NCBI RefSeq assembly: GCF_030732065.1
Contig: NZ_JAVBHX010000007.1
Location: forward strand, 172,236-236,235
DNA: 64,000 nt
Direction: 5' to 3'
From: Oceanimonas aquatica
GTDB lineage: Bacteria; Pseudomonadota; Gammaproteobacteria; Enterobacterales; Aeromonadaceae
Shown here: piece by piece, positions 33,991-42,407 of the stretch
How positions within the stretch are numbered: the stretch's first letter is position 1
Layout: every line of letters starts with the position of its first letter
Program-made: the position numbers and the translations under genes
Notes under the pieces: model-generated
The model's input: only the letters and a program-made list of their open reading frames with translations
Told to the model about the DNA's origin: nothing
The model's database searches: none

Positions 33991-34764
33991 TCAGGATCCC
34001 GTCCACAGCAACCGTCCCGCCAGCACCACCCCAAAGAGCAACAAAAACGCCCATATCACCTTTTGAAATAGCTCGGCATTCATGCTGCCCGTTAACCGGT
34101 TACCCACCAAAGTGGCCAGCCAGGCCAGGGGGAGAAAAAGCAGGTAAAGCCCGACCAAACGGGGCGTAACCAGACCGGCAGAAAAATAACCCACCGGGAT
34201 CAACACACCGCTAAGAATATAAAAACCACTGATGGTGCTCTTGAACTGGGTCTGGCTCCATCCGCGTAATCCCCCATAAATGGTAAAGACGATTCCTCGA
34301 AGGGCGTAGGCAGAGCCCAGCATGCCGGCCAGCCCGCCAAAGAAGTAGCTCCAGCCATGCCCCTGCAGCCGATAACCGGAATTCGGCAGCAGTTTCCAAG
34401 TGGCCATGGAGATCAGCAGTATACCCAGCAGCCCTTTTACCACATGCTCACTGCCCAGGCTCAGTAACATCACTCCCAGAGGTACTCCAAGCAGGGCCGC
34501 TACCGTTGTGCGCTTCAGGGAACCGACCTGCAGATAATGCCGATCTTTCCACAGCGCCATAAAGGAAATGGTGGTGGACAGGCCAATCAGCAGGGGCACA
34601 GCCTCGCGCAACTCAATAAACAGGGTCAACAACGGCACCGCCACCAGACCATCACCAAATCCGATGGCTGCCCGCAATAACAAGGCCACAAACAGTATCA
34701 GTGCAATGTACCCAAGATAATTCACGCTCATCGCAAGACCGAGGGTTGAAAACACATAATCCAT
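33991..34764 (-). CDS. TSUP-family (TauE/SafE) membrane permease
   Basis: 257 residues, about eight membrane helices. Family hallmarks: ALLLRAAIGFGDGLVAVPLLTLFIELREAVPLLIGLSTTISF near the start and a repeat-like GGLAGMLGSAYALRGIVFTIYGGLRGWS. TSUP proteins move sulfite, sulfonates, sulfur compounds or organic anions across the inner membrane. AAGGA lies 9 nt before the ATG. It follows tctCBA but an intrinsic terminator lies between, so it may be only partly co-expressed. In this islet it could export a product of carboxylate breakdown (a sulfur-containing substrate is one possibility). Confidence 0.85.
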   Translation of the reverse strand: MDYVFSTLGLAMSVNYLGYIALILFVALLLRAAIGFGDGLVAVPLLTLFIELREAVPLLIGLSTTISFMALWKDRHYLQVGSLKRTTVAALLGVPLGVMLLSLGSEHVVKGLLGILLISMATWKLLPNSGYRLQGHGWSYFFGGLAGMLGSAYALRGIVFTIYGGLRGWSQTQFKSTISGFYILSGVLIPVGYFSAGLVTPRLVGLYLLFLPLAWLATLVGNRLTGSMNAELFQKVIWAFLLLFGVVLAGRLLWTGS

Positions 34765-34790
34765 TATTAATTATCCTTAAAGACATTGAT

Positions 34791-34824
34791 AAAAAATGGC
34801 TACCAACACAGGTTGGCAGCCATT
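34791..34824 (-). terminator. Intrinsic terminator between tctA and the TSUP gene
   Basis: Minus strand: ATGGCT-g-CCAAC-ctgt-GTTGG-t-AGCCAT (one mismatch) followed by TTTTTT. Ends tctCBA transcription or attenuates reading into the TSUP gene 27 bp further. Confidence 0.75.
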
Positions 34825-34848
34825 GTTCAGCCGAAAAAGTAAAATCAA

Positions 34849-36369
34849 CTACTGAAGGGATGAGGCCGCTGAAGTTCCTACTTTTTTCTTGCTCTTTCCA
34901 CAAAAGTGGCTTTTGACAAGAAAGAACACGGCGATCGCTGTCAGAGTCCAGAACACCCAGGTGATCACTCCACGGAACAAAATTCCAAGGTCTCCATTCG
35001 ACATCAGCATGGACTGCCTGAAGTTATCTTCAAGCAGCGGACTGAGAATAAAGGCAATCAAGAAAGGTGCAGATGGCACATCAAGCCGTAAAAATACATA
35101 GCCCAGCAGTCCCAGTGAGAACATAACCATGATGTCAAACATGGAGTTATTTACCGCATAGGTCCCATAAACACACAGCACCAGCACTGCCGGCATCAAT
35201 ATAGATTTGGGCACGTCTGCTACAAGCCTGAAAATGCGAATTGAAAATCCACCAATAAAAAACAGAAAAAACGAGCTCAGTAGCAGTCCCATGAAGAGAG
35301 CATACACCAAGCTACCGTTGGTTTCGAACAGCATGGGGCCAGGCTGGATGCCATGAATCATAAAGGCACCGATAATAATGGCGGTAATCACGTCACCAGG
35401 AATCCCCAAAGCCAGCAAAGGTATAAGGGTCGACCCACAGACTCCGTTATTACCCGCCTCCGCCGCCGCCACGCCTTCTATTTCCCCCTTACCAAAGTTA
35501 TTTTTATTAAAGGACTTACGCTTAGCTTCGCTGTAGGAAAGAAAGGCGGCAGGAGCGGCGCCGATACCCGGAATGGCCCCCAGTACCACACCAATAACAC
35601 TACCCCGACAGATAGAACGAAAACAACGTTTGTATTCCTGCAACGACACCATATTGCTGCCCAGTTGGCGAACCTTGCCATTGTCATCCGACGGGTTCAG
35701 AGCAAAGGCAATGATCTCCGGAAGAGCAAATAGACCGATAAGCACCACAATAAAGTTGAGGCCGCTCATCAGATCCACACTACCCATAGTAAAGCGATCG
35801 GTCCCGTACACCAGATCCAGGCCAACGGTCGCCAGCAACAGCCCCAAAGCGGCAGAGAAAAGCCCCTTCATCAGGTTTTCACCAGATATACCGGCAATGA
35901 TCATCAGTGAGAACACCATCAGGGTAAAATATTCAGGCGGGCCAAAGCTCATGGCGAACGAAGCCAGCCAGCCAGCAAACATGATCAGGGACAGATTAGA
36001 AATAATGTCTGCGGTACAGGACGCATACAGCGCCATACCCAGCGCCTTTCCCGCCTGCCCCTTGTCAGCCATGGGATAGCCATCCAGAATGGTGGCACTG
36101 GAAGCCGGCGTACCCGGTGTTTTGATCAAGATGGCCGGTATGGAGCCACCAAAGACACCTCCCTTGTACACCCCCAGCAACAATAGAATGCCCACCACTG
36201 GCTCCAGTGCAAAGGTGAACGGCAATGTCAGCGCCACCGCCATGGTCGCAGACATGCCAGGAATGGCCCCGCAAATAACACCAACAGCCACTCCCACAGC
36301 CAAGGCCAGTATACTGTTCCACTGGGCAACCATTGAAAAAGCGTCAAACATTGTATCCATTATACTCAT
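34849..36369 (-). CDS. tctA: Tripartite tricarboxylate transporter, large membrane subunit (TctA)
   Basis: 506 residues, about 12 membrane helices. Conserved TctA blocks: VGVAVGVICGAIPGMSATMAVALTLPFTF, GGVFGGSIPAILIKTPGTPASSATILDGYPMADKGQAGKALGMAL, and GAIPGIGAAPAAFLSYSEAKRKS followed by GNNGVCGSTLIPLLALGIPGD. With TctB and the periplasmic TctC it imports carboxylates using an ion gradient. Overlaps tctB by 4 bp; GAGG precedes the ATG at 36369. The gene is clearly more A/T-rich than the chromosome around it, consistent with transfer. Confidence 0.95.
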   Translation of the reverse strand: MSIMDTMFDAFSMVAQWNSILALAVGVAVGVICGAIPGMSATMAVALTLPFTFALEPVVGILLLLGVYKGGVFGGSIPAILIKTPGTPASSATILDGYPMADKGQAGKALGMALYASCTADIISNLSLIMFAGWLASFAMSFGPPEYFTLMVFSLMIIAGISGENLMKGLFSAALGLLLATVGLDLVYGTDRFTMGSVDLMSGLNFIVVLIGLFALPEIIAFALNPSDDNGKVRQLGSNMVSLQEYKRCFRSICRGSVIGVVLGAIPGIGAAPAAFLSYSEAKRKSFNKNNFGKGEIEGVAAAEAGNNGVCGSTLIPLLALGIPGDVITAIIIGAFMIHGIQPGPMLFETNGSLVYALFMGLLLSSFFLFFIGGFSIRIFRLVADVPKSILMPAVLVLCVYGTYAVNNSMFDIMVMFSLGLLGYVFLRLDVPSAPFLIAFILSPLLEDNFRQSMLMSNGDLGILFRGVITWVFWTLTAIAVFFLVKSHFCGKSKKKVGTSAASSLQ

Positions 36370-36860
36370 GGCAACCTCACCATTTCACTCTGGGGTATAC
36401 TTACGCCGGCCACATGATAAAAAAATGCGTACAATATTATGGGTAAGAGAATGCCGACAATAACGGCAGAAAGTCGATGCTTGGTTTTGTAGATAAAAAC
36501 TGAAAGGAAAATATATGAAATACTGGACCCCCATACCATACCAAGATCGGGAAGTAGAAGATAATAACCAACAAAAAATAAGATGAGGAGCAGTATAGGC
36601 AACTCCTTTTTATAAGAAACCAAGCCATGATTCCTGGACGACTCAGCCTCCTTACTTTTTGATAACGAGGTGGCCATCATGACAACCCCAATCAGTAACA
36701 TCATCCATGAAATGACATTCGGCCAAAAAGCTGGATCCAGAACTAACAATCTGACATTTGTAGGCGATATCACTGCAACCGGAACGACATAATAAATCAA
36801 CAGTAGAGACAGAGATAAAACCCCGACACCGATGGAGAAGTCTTTGTTTTTAAAAAGCAT
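36366..36860 (-). CDS. tctB: Tripartite tricarboxylate transporter, small membrane subunit (TctB)
   Basis: 164 residues, four membrane helices, typical fast-evolving TctB: an N-terminal helix (DFSIGVGVLSLSLLLIYYVV), a conserved DPAFWPNVISWMMLLIGVVMM segment and a C-terminal pair of helices. It is the small partner of TctA. Assigned mainly by size, topology and its place between tctC and tctA. Codon and base use is A/T-shifted. Confidence 0.88.
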   Translation of the reverse strand: MLFKNKDFSIGVGVLSLSLLLIYYVVPVAVISPTNVRLLVLDPAFWPNVISWMMLLIGVVMMATSLSKSKEAESSRNHGLVSYKKELPILLLILFFVGYYLLLPDLGMVWGSSISYIFLSVFIYKTKHRLSAVIVGILLPIILYAFFYHVAGVSIPQSEMVRLP

Positions 36861-36925
36861 GAAGTGAGCCTCATGTTTATTAAAAAGTCATGCGCACCGT
36901 AAAGAGTGCGCATGAATAAGGAAAA

Positions 36926-37912
36926 TCAATTAACCTGCATATTCATTTTCACCACCAACTCCCTAAAGGCGTGATACTGACCGTTAATAAACTTTTCCGA
37001 CTCCTCCGGTCCCATATTCACAACAATGGAGCCCAGTTTTTCCATACTATCCACAAAGGTGGGGTTACGAGTGGCGGTATTCATCCATTTTTCCCAAGAT
37101 GCCACCACTTCGGGCTTTAATGTTTCAGGCCCCGCTATGCCGGTCCAGCCAAGCAATGCTTCCAGCTCGGGATGGCCCAGCTCAGAGGCCGTGGGAGCAT
37201 CAATACCCTGCAACCTTTCTTTAGTAGTCACCAGCAATGGATTGGCCTGACCATTCTTGATAAAACCGGCCACCGCCGCAGAGCTTTCACACAAAAAGGT
37301 GGCCGTTCCGTTCAATACAGCCGTGGCTGCCTCTCCACCTCCCCTCATGGGTAAATGTACTGTGCTTTCCAAAGGCTTTTCCACACCGAAAGCATTCATC
37401 ACCATAGTGCCGGCCAGCTGCTGTAAGGAGCCCACCCCCGATGAGCTGTAACTGACTGAGCCCGGTTCAGCGCGCACTTTGTCCACCAACTGGTTGATGG
37501 ACTCAATACCGCTCTCGCGGCTGGTAATACACACCACTGGATTAATTTCATAAACTCCCACCATTTTGAAGTCTTCCAGCTGGTAAGGCAGGGTTTTCTT
37601 CATGGCAGGGTTAACTGTATGAGAGCCCACCCGGGCAGCCATCATTGTATAGCCGTCCCCCTTGCTGTGGGCGACAAAGGCTGAGCCGGCAGCGCCCCCC
37701 GCACCGGTACGGTTGACCAGCACCAGAGGTTTCGATACCTCATCCGCCATCGCCTGAGCCAGCGCACGTGCCGAGATATCCGTAACACCGCCGGTGCCAT
37801 AGGGGATCACCAGAGATATGGGACGGCTGGGGTATTCCGCGTAGGCAGGGCAGGAAAGGGCGATACCGGCGCTTAAAAGCAGCGTGGTTTTGAGCAGGTT
37901 ATTTATAGCCAT
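36926..37912 (-). CDS. tctC: Tripartite tricarboxylate transporter, periplasmic binding protein (TctC/Bug family)
   Basis: 328 residues. Signal peptide (LLKTTLLLSAGIALSCPAYA) then the Bug-fold N-terminus EYPSRPISLVIPYGTGGVTDISARALA, the GAGGAAGSAFVAHSKGDGYTMM carboxylate-binding loop, and LPMRGGGEAATAVLNG. Bug proteins capture di- and tricarboxylates or aromatic acids and present them to TctAB. AAAGGA precedes the ATG. First gene of the tctCBA unit, with a candidate operator 154 bp upstream. The ligand is unknown but should be the substrate of the convergent operon. Confidence 0.94.
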   Translation of the reverse strand: MAINNLLKTTLLLSAGIALSCPAYAEYPSRPISLVIPYGTGGVTDISARALAQAMADEVSKPLVLVNRTGAGGAAGSAFVAHSKGDGYTMMAARVGSHTVNPAMKKTLPYQLEDFKMVGVYEINPVVCITSRESGIESINQLVDKVRAEPGSVSYSSSGVGSLQQLAGTMVMNAFGVEKPLESTVHLPMRGGGEAATAVLNGTATFLCESSAAVAGFIKNGQANPLLVTTKERLQGIDAPTASELGHPELEALLGWTGIAGPETLKPEVVASWEKWMNTATRNPTFVDSMEKLGSIVVNMGPEESEKFINGQYHAFRELVVKMNMQVN

Positions 37913-38065
37913 GTTTAATCCTTTAAACTAAGTCGGTTCAATCTTCAAAAGACTTCACTGATGGCTAGGAGCGCTGCATATCACAAGAACGCAACCACTG
38001 ATAACCATGTGACAACAGAAAGGTAACATAACAAAAACAAACTAAGATTGATTTTTTATTGACTA

Positions 38066-38088
38066 GTTCTTAAGCAGCAATTAAGAAC
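38066..38088. promoter_or_regulatory. Perfect dyad upstream of tctC, candidate LysR-regulator operator
   Basis: GTTCTTAA-gcagcaa-TTAAGAAC (8-bp arms). The half TTCTTAAT also occurs in front of the SDH-like operon at 26655. It could equally be read as the terminator region of an upstream transcript, but there is no T-run. Lies in the 195-bp gap 37913-38107 between tctC and the xerC stop. Confidence 0.4.
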
Positions 38089-38107
38089 ACTTAACCGGCG
38101 GGAAACA

Positions 38108-39034
38108 TTACTCGCCCTTTTTACGTTTGGCCCTGGGGTGGGCCTGGTCGTAGGCATTGGCCAGGTGCTGAAAGTCGAGATGGGTATAGATTTGCGTGGT
38201 GGCCAGATCGGCGTGGCCCAGCAGCTCCTGCACCGCGCGCAGGTCGCCGCTGGACTCCAGCATGTGAGTGGCGAAGGAATGGCGCAGCTTGTGGGGGTGC
38301 ACATGACCGGCCAGTGCCTGCTGCTGACCGCGCTTGGCCAGACGCAGCTGCACGCTGCGATGAGTAATGCGCCGGCGTTGCTTGCTCACAAACAGGGCCG
38401 GCTCGTCGGGCCCGGCCAGCTCGCCGCGCACGCTCAGCCATTTTTGCAACCAGTCCAGCGCCATGCGCCCTACCGGCAGAATACGCTCCTTGTTGCCCTT
38501 GCCGATCACCCGCACCTGACGCTCGGCAAACTGAACATCGGTGACGTTCAGCGCCACCAGCTCCGCCAGCCGCAGCCCGGAGGAATACATCAGCTCCATG
38601 ATGGCCCTGTCCCGCACCGCCAAGGGGTCCGATTCGTCCAGGTTCATCAGCTGATGCAGTTCGTCCACGTCCAGGTTCTTGGGCAGGGGCCGGCCTTGTT
38701 TGGGCGCGCTCACGCCCCTGGCGGGGTTGGCTTCCAGCTGGCCGGTGAGTACCAGCCAATCGCAAAAGCTGCGCAGGGCGCTGAGGCGGGCGGCAATGGA
38801 GCGGGGCGAGAGCCCCTGTTTGTGCATGCGGGTGGCCAGGCCCCGGGCATGGGCGACCGACAGCTGCTGCCAGTCACTCAGGTGCAGCTCGGCCAGCTGC
38901 TCGCTCATGGCGCTCAGGTGGCGGCGGTAGTTGTCCAGGGTGTGCGGGCTGAGCTGGCGCTCCACCCGCAGGTAGTCGAGAAAGTCGGTAATGGCCACGG
39001 CCAGTTGAGGCGGGGCCAGATCAGGCGTGGCCAT
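38108..39034 (-). CDS. xerC: Site-specific tyrosine recombinase XerC
   Basis: 308 residues. N-terminal SAM-like DNA-binding domain ([23 protein letters not shown]) and catalytic domain with Arg in [12 protein letters not shown], Lys in [24 protein letters not shown] (His-x-x-Arg), His in LLGHADL and the nucleophile Tyr in [13 protein letters not shown]. With XerD it resolves chromosome dimers at dif. It starts inside the end of the DUF484 gene (14-bp overlap), as in the E. coli dapF-yigA-xerC operon. Its 3' neighbour should be yigB, but the carboxylate islet intervenes. Confidence 0.96.
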   Translation of the reverse strand: MATPDLAPPQLAVAITDFLDYLRVERQLSPHTLDNYRRHLSAMSEQLAELHLSDWQQLSVAHARGLATRMHKQGLSPRSIAARLSALRSFCDWLVLTGQLEANPARGVSAPKQGRPLPKNLDVDELHQLMNLDESDPLAVRDRAIMELMYSSGLRLAELVALNVTDVQFAERQVRVIGKGNKERILPVGRMALDWLQKWLSVRGELAGPDEPALFVSKQRRRITHRSVQLRLAKRGQQQALAGHVHPHKLRHSFATHMLESSGDLRAVQELLGHADLATTQIYTHLDFQHLANAYDQAHPRAKRKKGE

Positions 39035-39704
39035 TTTCCACCATGCGCGGCAGCAGCAGCGCGAGGAAGCCGGCGAGCTGGCGAATGATCAGGGTATCCA
39101 TGCCCGAACGGTAATGGCTGCTGTCGGCGCTGCCAAAGGCCAGCAGACCCATTTCTCCCTGCAGGCCAATGCGGATCAGGGCGCAGGAGTTGACCAGAGA
39201 GTCGCCAAACAGCCACTGCTTTTCTTCCCGGCCCAGGCGGCCCAGGTAGACGTCCTGGCCCGCCATGCGCTCACGGTAGAGTTTTTCCAGCTGCTCGCCG
39301 ATCCGGGCCCGGGGCAGATCGCACCAGCGCGCGTCCGGCACCAGCCGCACCGCCGTGACCCTGAGCCGTTCGCGCAGGGCATGGGCAATGCGCTGCTCCA
39401 GCTCGGCCGGGGTACGACACTCAAACAGCCGGGGATACATGTCGAGGTAAACGCGAAAAATTCGCTCGTTCTCGCCGGCCACCGTCATCAGCTGAGTGAT
39501 TTCTTCCTCCAGCTGGTGAATGCGCTGGCGCTGGCGCTCCATGCGAGCTTCCACCAAGGACACGCTGCCCCGCTGCTCGTGGGGCAGACGCAGGGCTTCC
39601 AGCAACTGCGGATGGCGCACAAAAAAGTCCGGCTGGCTGGCCAGGTAATCGGCAAGCTGGCTTTCATCGAGCCCGGCCTCGGCCAGGGCGCATTTCTCGG
39701 TCAT
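39021..39704 (-). CDS. yigA: DUF484 family protein (YigA)
   Basis: 227 residues with a GAF-like fold in the DUF484 family: [50 protein letters not shown] (with a coiled-coil stretch) followed by a GAF-like domain and a C-terminal ALLLPRMV. Always found between dapF and xerC in gammaproteobacteria, function unresolved. ATGA overlap with dapF and 14-bp overlap with xerC. The E. coli yigA product is the homologue by position. Confidence 0.9.
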   Translation of the reverse strand: MTEKCALAEAGLDESQLADYLASQPDFFVRHPQLLEALRLPHEQRGSVSLVEARMERQRQRIHQLEEEITQLMTVAGENERIFRVYLDMYPRLFECRTPAELEQRIAHALRERLRVTAVRLVPDARWCDLPRARIGEQLEKLYRERMAGQDVYLGRLGREEKQWLFGDSLVNSCALIRIGLQGEMGLLAFGSADSSHYRSGMDTLIIRQLAGFLALLLPRMVENGHA

Positions 39705-40534
39705 AGGCTGATCTGTCCGTCAAACACGTGTTTGGCCGGGCCTGTCATGAACACCGGCTTGCCCGGCCCCTGCCAGGCAATGGTGAGATGACCGCCCGGC
39801 AACTGTACCCTGACCCGATCCGCCAGCTTGCCCCAGCTCATACCCATCACCGCCGCCGCACAGGCGCCGGTGCCACAGGCCAGGGTTTCACCGGCGCCAC
39901 GCTCGTGCACGCGCAGTTTCACTTCCCGGGCATTTTCTATCTGCATAAAGCCGACGTTCACCCGGGCCGGAAAGCGCTCGTGGTTTTCCAGCTCGGGCCC
40001 CAGGGTGGCCACCAGATCGGTGTTGATGTCGTCCACTTCCACCACGCAGTGCGGGTTGCCCATGGACACGGCGCCACACAGCACGGTCTGATCCTGGGTG
40101 CGTACCAGGTAGGTTTTTTCCGCCTTCTGGGCCTTGAACGGAATATGGGCCGGATCGAACTCGGGCACGCCCATGTTGACGGTGACCTGGTTGTCCTTCT
40201 CCAACTGCAGCACGATATTGCCCTTTTGCGTGCTGACGGCAATACGGTCCTTGTTGGTCAGGCCCTTGAGCCGAACAAAACGGGCAAAGCAGCGCGCACC
40301 GTTGCCACACTGTTCCACCTCGGAGCCGTCGGCATTGAAGATGCGGTAGTGAAAATCGAGCTCGGGATCGTAGGGCGGCTCCACCAGCAGCAGCTGATCA
40401 AAGCCCACGCCGAAGTGACGATCCGCCAGCTGGCGGATCACCTCGGGGTTGAAAAAGACTTTCTGGGTGACGCCGTCCACCACCATAAAGTCGTTGCCCA
40501 GCCCCTGCATCTTGGAGAAATGAAGCGTGCTCAT
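39701..40534 (-). CDS. dapF: Diaminopimelate epimerase
   Basis: 277 residues. It converts LL- to meso-diaminopimelate for lysine and peptidoglycan. The two catalytic Cys are in the classic motifs [14 protein letters not shown] (N-terminal half) and [12 protein letters not shown] (C-terminal half); [15 protein letters not shown] starts the fold. Second gene of a lysA-dapF-DUF484-xerC operon, 3 bp after lysA. Pathway order with lysA (next enzyme) makes functional sense. Confidence 0.97.
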   Translation of the reverse strand: MSTLHFSKMQGLGNDFMVVDGVTQKVFFNPEVIRQLADRHFGVGFDQLLLVEPPYDPELDFHYRIFNADGSEVEQCGNGARCFARFVRLKGLTNKDRIAVSTQKGNIVLQLEKDNQVTVNMGVPEFDPAHIPFKAQKAEKTYLVRTQDQTVLCGAVSMGNPHCVVEVDDINTDLVATLGPELENHERFPARVNVGFMQIENAREVKLRVHERGAGETLACGTGACAAAVMGMSWGKLADRVRVQLPGGHLTIAWQGPGKPVFMTGPAKHVFDGQISL

Positions 40535-40537
40535 GAC

Positions 40538-41794
40538 TCAGGCCTCGGGCAGCAGGTGCTCGCCCCGCCACAGATCCGCCAGCTGCTCGCGCTCACGCAC
40601 CACATACGACTTTTCACCGTCCACCATCACCTCGGCGGCCCGGGGGCGGCTGTTGTAGTTGGAGGCCATCACAAAGCCATAGGCACCGGCAGAACGCACC
40701 GCCAGCAGATCCCCTTCGGTAATGGCCAGTTCGCGGTCCTTGCCAATGAAGTCACCGGTCTCGCAGATGGGGCCGACGATGTCATACACGGCGCTGTCGC
40801 GCTTCAGGGTGGAGTCCACCGGAATAATGGCCTGCCAGGCGCTATACAGGGCCGGACGAATAAGATCATTCATGGCCGCGTCGACAATGGCGAAGTTCTT
40901 GGCCTCACCGGGCTTGAGGTGCTCAACCCTGGTCAGCAGCACACCGGCGTTGGCGGCAATGGCCCGGCCCGGCTCAAACACCAGAGTCAGGTTGCGGCCC
41001 TGCAGGCGCTTTTTCAGCTCTTCGGCGTAGTGGCTCGGCTCCGGCGGAGTTTCGTTGTCGTAACGCACGCCCAGACCGCCACCCACGTCCAGGTGACGAA
41101 TATGAATGCCGTCGTCGGCCAGGCCGTCAATCAACGCCAGCAGCTTGTCTACCGCTTCCAGGAAGGGCGACAGCTCGGTCAGCTGGGAGCCGATATGGCA
41201 GTCCACACCGTGGATCTCGAGGTGGCTCATGGCGGCGGCCTGGCGGTAGATGTCCCGCGCCTGCTCAATGGGAATACCGAACTTGTTTTCCTTGAGGCCG
41301 GTAGAAATGTAGGGGTGGGTACCGGCGTCGATATCCGGGTTCACGCGAATGGAGACCGGCGCCTTCACGCCCATGGTTTCCGCCACCCGGTTGATGCGCG
41401 CCAGCTCCGCCACCGATTCCACGTTAAAGCAGAAAATGCCTTTTTCCAGGGCAAAGCGAATTTCGTCGTCGCGCTTGCCAACACCGGAAAACACCACTTT
41501 TTTCGGGTCGCCGCCGGCGGCGATCACCCGGCTCAGCTCACCGCCGGACACGATATCAAAGCCCGAGCCCAGCCGGGCCAGCACATTGAGTACCGCCAGG
41601 TTGGAGTTGGCCTTGACCGCATAGCACACCAGGTGGTCCACCTCGCCGGCGGCCTGATCAAAGGCGTTCCAGTGACGCTCCAGGGTGGCACGGGAGTAAA
41701 CGTAAAGCGGAGTGCCGTGTTGTTCGGCCAGGCGGGAGAGATCGCAGGCTTCACCGTACAGGCGGCCATCATCCTGATAATTGAAATAATCCAA
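40538..41794 (-). CDS. lysA: Diaminopimelate decarboxylase
   Basis: 418 residues, PLP fold III decarboxylase making lysine from meso-DAP. PLP-lysine in YAVKANSNLAVL, HIGSQLTELSPF, GGGLGVRYDNE, EPGRAIAANAGVLLT and the active-site Cys region GPICETGDFIG are all visible. The start is TTG at 41794, because AAAGGA sits 7 nt upstream and no ATG is available before the lptM stop. Coupled to dapF, unlike E. coli where lysA is elsewhere; the combined lptM-lysA-dapF order is common in Pseudomonas and Aeromonas-like genomes. Confidence 0.96.
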   Translation of the reverse strand: MDYFNYQDDGRLYGEACDLSRLAEQHGTPLYVYSRATLERHWNAFDQAAGEVDHLVCYAVKANSNLAVLNVLARLGSGFDIVSGGELSRVIAAGGDPKKVVFSGVGKRDDEIRFALEKGIFCFNVESVAELARINRVAETMGVKAPVSIRVNPDIDAGTHPYISTGLKENKFGIPIEQARDIYRQAAAMSHLEIHGVDCHIGSQLTELSPFLEAVDKLLALIDGLADDGIHIRHLDVGGGLGVRYDNETPPEPSHYAEELKKRLQGRNLTLVFEPGRAIAANAGVLLTRVEHLKPGEAKNFAIVDAAMNDLIRPALYSAWQAIIPVDSTLKRDSAVYDIVGPICETGDFIGKDRELAITEGDLLAVRSAGAYGFVMASNYNSRPRAAEVMVDGEKSYVVREREQLADLWRGEHLLPEA

Positions 41795-41805
41795 GGTTGT
41801 TTCCT

Positions 41806-41928
41806 TTACGACTGCTCAACCTGAGTGGGTTGCTGCTCGGTTTCGGGCAGGGTCAGCGGGCCTTTGAGGCCACATGCCGACAGGCCCAGAACCAGCGCAA
41901 CCAGTGCGGTCAGCTTGAATTTGTTCAT
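41806..41928 (-). CDS. lptM: LPS-assembly lipoprotein LptM (YifL)
   Basis: 40 residues: a lipoprotein signal MNKFKLTALVALVLGLSACG with lipobox LSAC, then GLKGPLTLPETEQQ, the family's conserved short tail. LptM helps oxidative maturation of the outer-membrane LptD translocon. ATG at 41928 gives the standard start; an extension to 42057 would run through the promoter of divergent cyaY. Conserved place at the head of the lysA/dapF operon. Confidence 0.9.
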   Translation of the reverse strand: MNKFKLTALVALVLGLSACGLKGPLTLPETEQQPTQVEQS

Positions 41929-41958
41929 CGTATGACTGTGAATATGGTTCAGGGCTCT

Positions 41959-41964
41959 TATAAT
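41959..41964 (+). promoter_or_regulatory. Candidate -10 box of cyaY
   Basis: Perfect TATAAT in the 71-bp lptM-cyaY divergent gap, 36 bp before the cyaY ATG. No strong -35 at 17 bp (CTGTGA). Confidence 0.45.
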
Positions 41965-41999
41965 CGCATTCACATTCTCAAAAGCAATAGGAAGCGGGT

Positions 42000-42311
42000 A
42001 TGAACGACAGCGAATTCCACGCTCTGGCGGACGCCATTTACGAGCATATCGAAGCACGTATCGATGAAAGCGGTGAAGACATTGAATGCGAAACCGTGGG
42101 TGGTGTAATGAACCTGACCTTTGAGAACGGGGTCAAGTTCGTCATCAACCGGCAGGAGCCGCTGCACCAGATCTGGCTGGCGACCCGGGAAAACGGCCAT
42201 CACTTTGCGCTGCAGGGTGATCAGTGGATCGACAACCGCCACGGCCATGAACTGCTGAGCTGGCTCACCCTGCAGGCCAAGCGCCAGGGCGGCGTTGAAC
42301 TGGCGCTGTAA
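42000..42311 (+). CDS. cyaY: Iron-sulfur cluster assembly regulator CyaY (frataxin)
   Basis: 103 residues. Frataxin fold: acidic first helix (HALADAIYEHIEARIDESGEDIECE) that binds iron, then GGVMNLTFENGVKFVINRQEPLHQIWLATRENGHHF on the beta sheet. It binds iron and IscS and modulates Fe-S cluster synthesis. AGGAAG lies 8 nt before the ATG. Divergent from lptM and convergent with cyaA, exactly the E. coli layout. Confidence 0.96.
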   Translation: MNDSEFHALADAIYEHIEARIDESGEDIECETVGGVMNLTFENGVKFVINRQEPLHQIWLATRENGHHFALQGDQWIDNRHGHELLSWLTLQAKRQGGVELAL

Positions 42312-42330
42312 GCCAAAGACACATCCTCAT

Positions 42331-42404
42331 GCCATTTGCACACAGTGCGCTTTCATCGGACAAAGCGCACTGCTGGCTTGCATGACGACACTCTCGGCAA
42401 ATGG
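42331..42404. other. Nested inverted repeats between convergent cyaY and cyaA
   Basis: Inner stem CAGTGCGCTTT (42343-42353) / AAAGCGCACTG (42362-42372), perfect over 11 bp; outer arms CCATTTGC and GCAAATGG (about 42332 and 42397). There is no T-run on either strand beyond TTT, so it may be a weak bidirectional terminator or an mRNA-end structure. Confidence 0.5.
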
Positions 42405-42407
42405 TGG

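Larger units (their letters stand above)
33457..34300. repeat. Degenerate direct tandem duplication, unit about 419 bp
   Basis: Copy 1 (33457-33875) and copy 2 (from 33876) each run from the NIPSNAP 3' end (AGCCCtggAGtCCCAtCGGCGG versus a mutated form), through the terminator, into the 3' part of the TSUP gene. Offset is 419 bp at both ends of the first 130 bp and grows to 430 bp by indels. The outer genes are intact, so the event duplicated only the convergent junction. This accounts for the 500-bp gap 33491-33990. Confidence 0.85.

Noticed and set aside
25586..38107. Prophage, integron or integrase-borne island at the islet
   Set aside because: No integrase, transposase, phage gene, tRNA or flanking direct repeat; XerC is the housekeeping dif recombinase in its conserved operon.
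39728..41824. 698-codon open frame antisense to dapF and lysA
   Set aside because: Shadow of two well-conserved enzymes; composition is typical of antisense reading and there is no ribosome site or family match.
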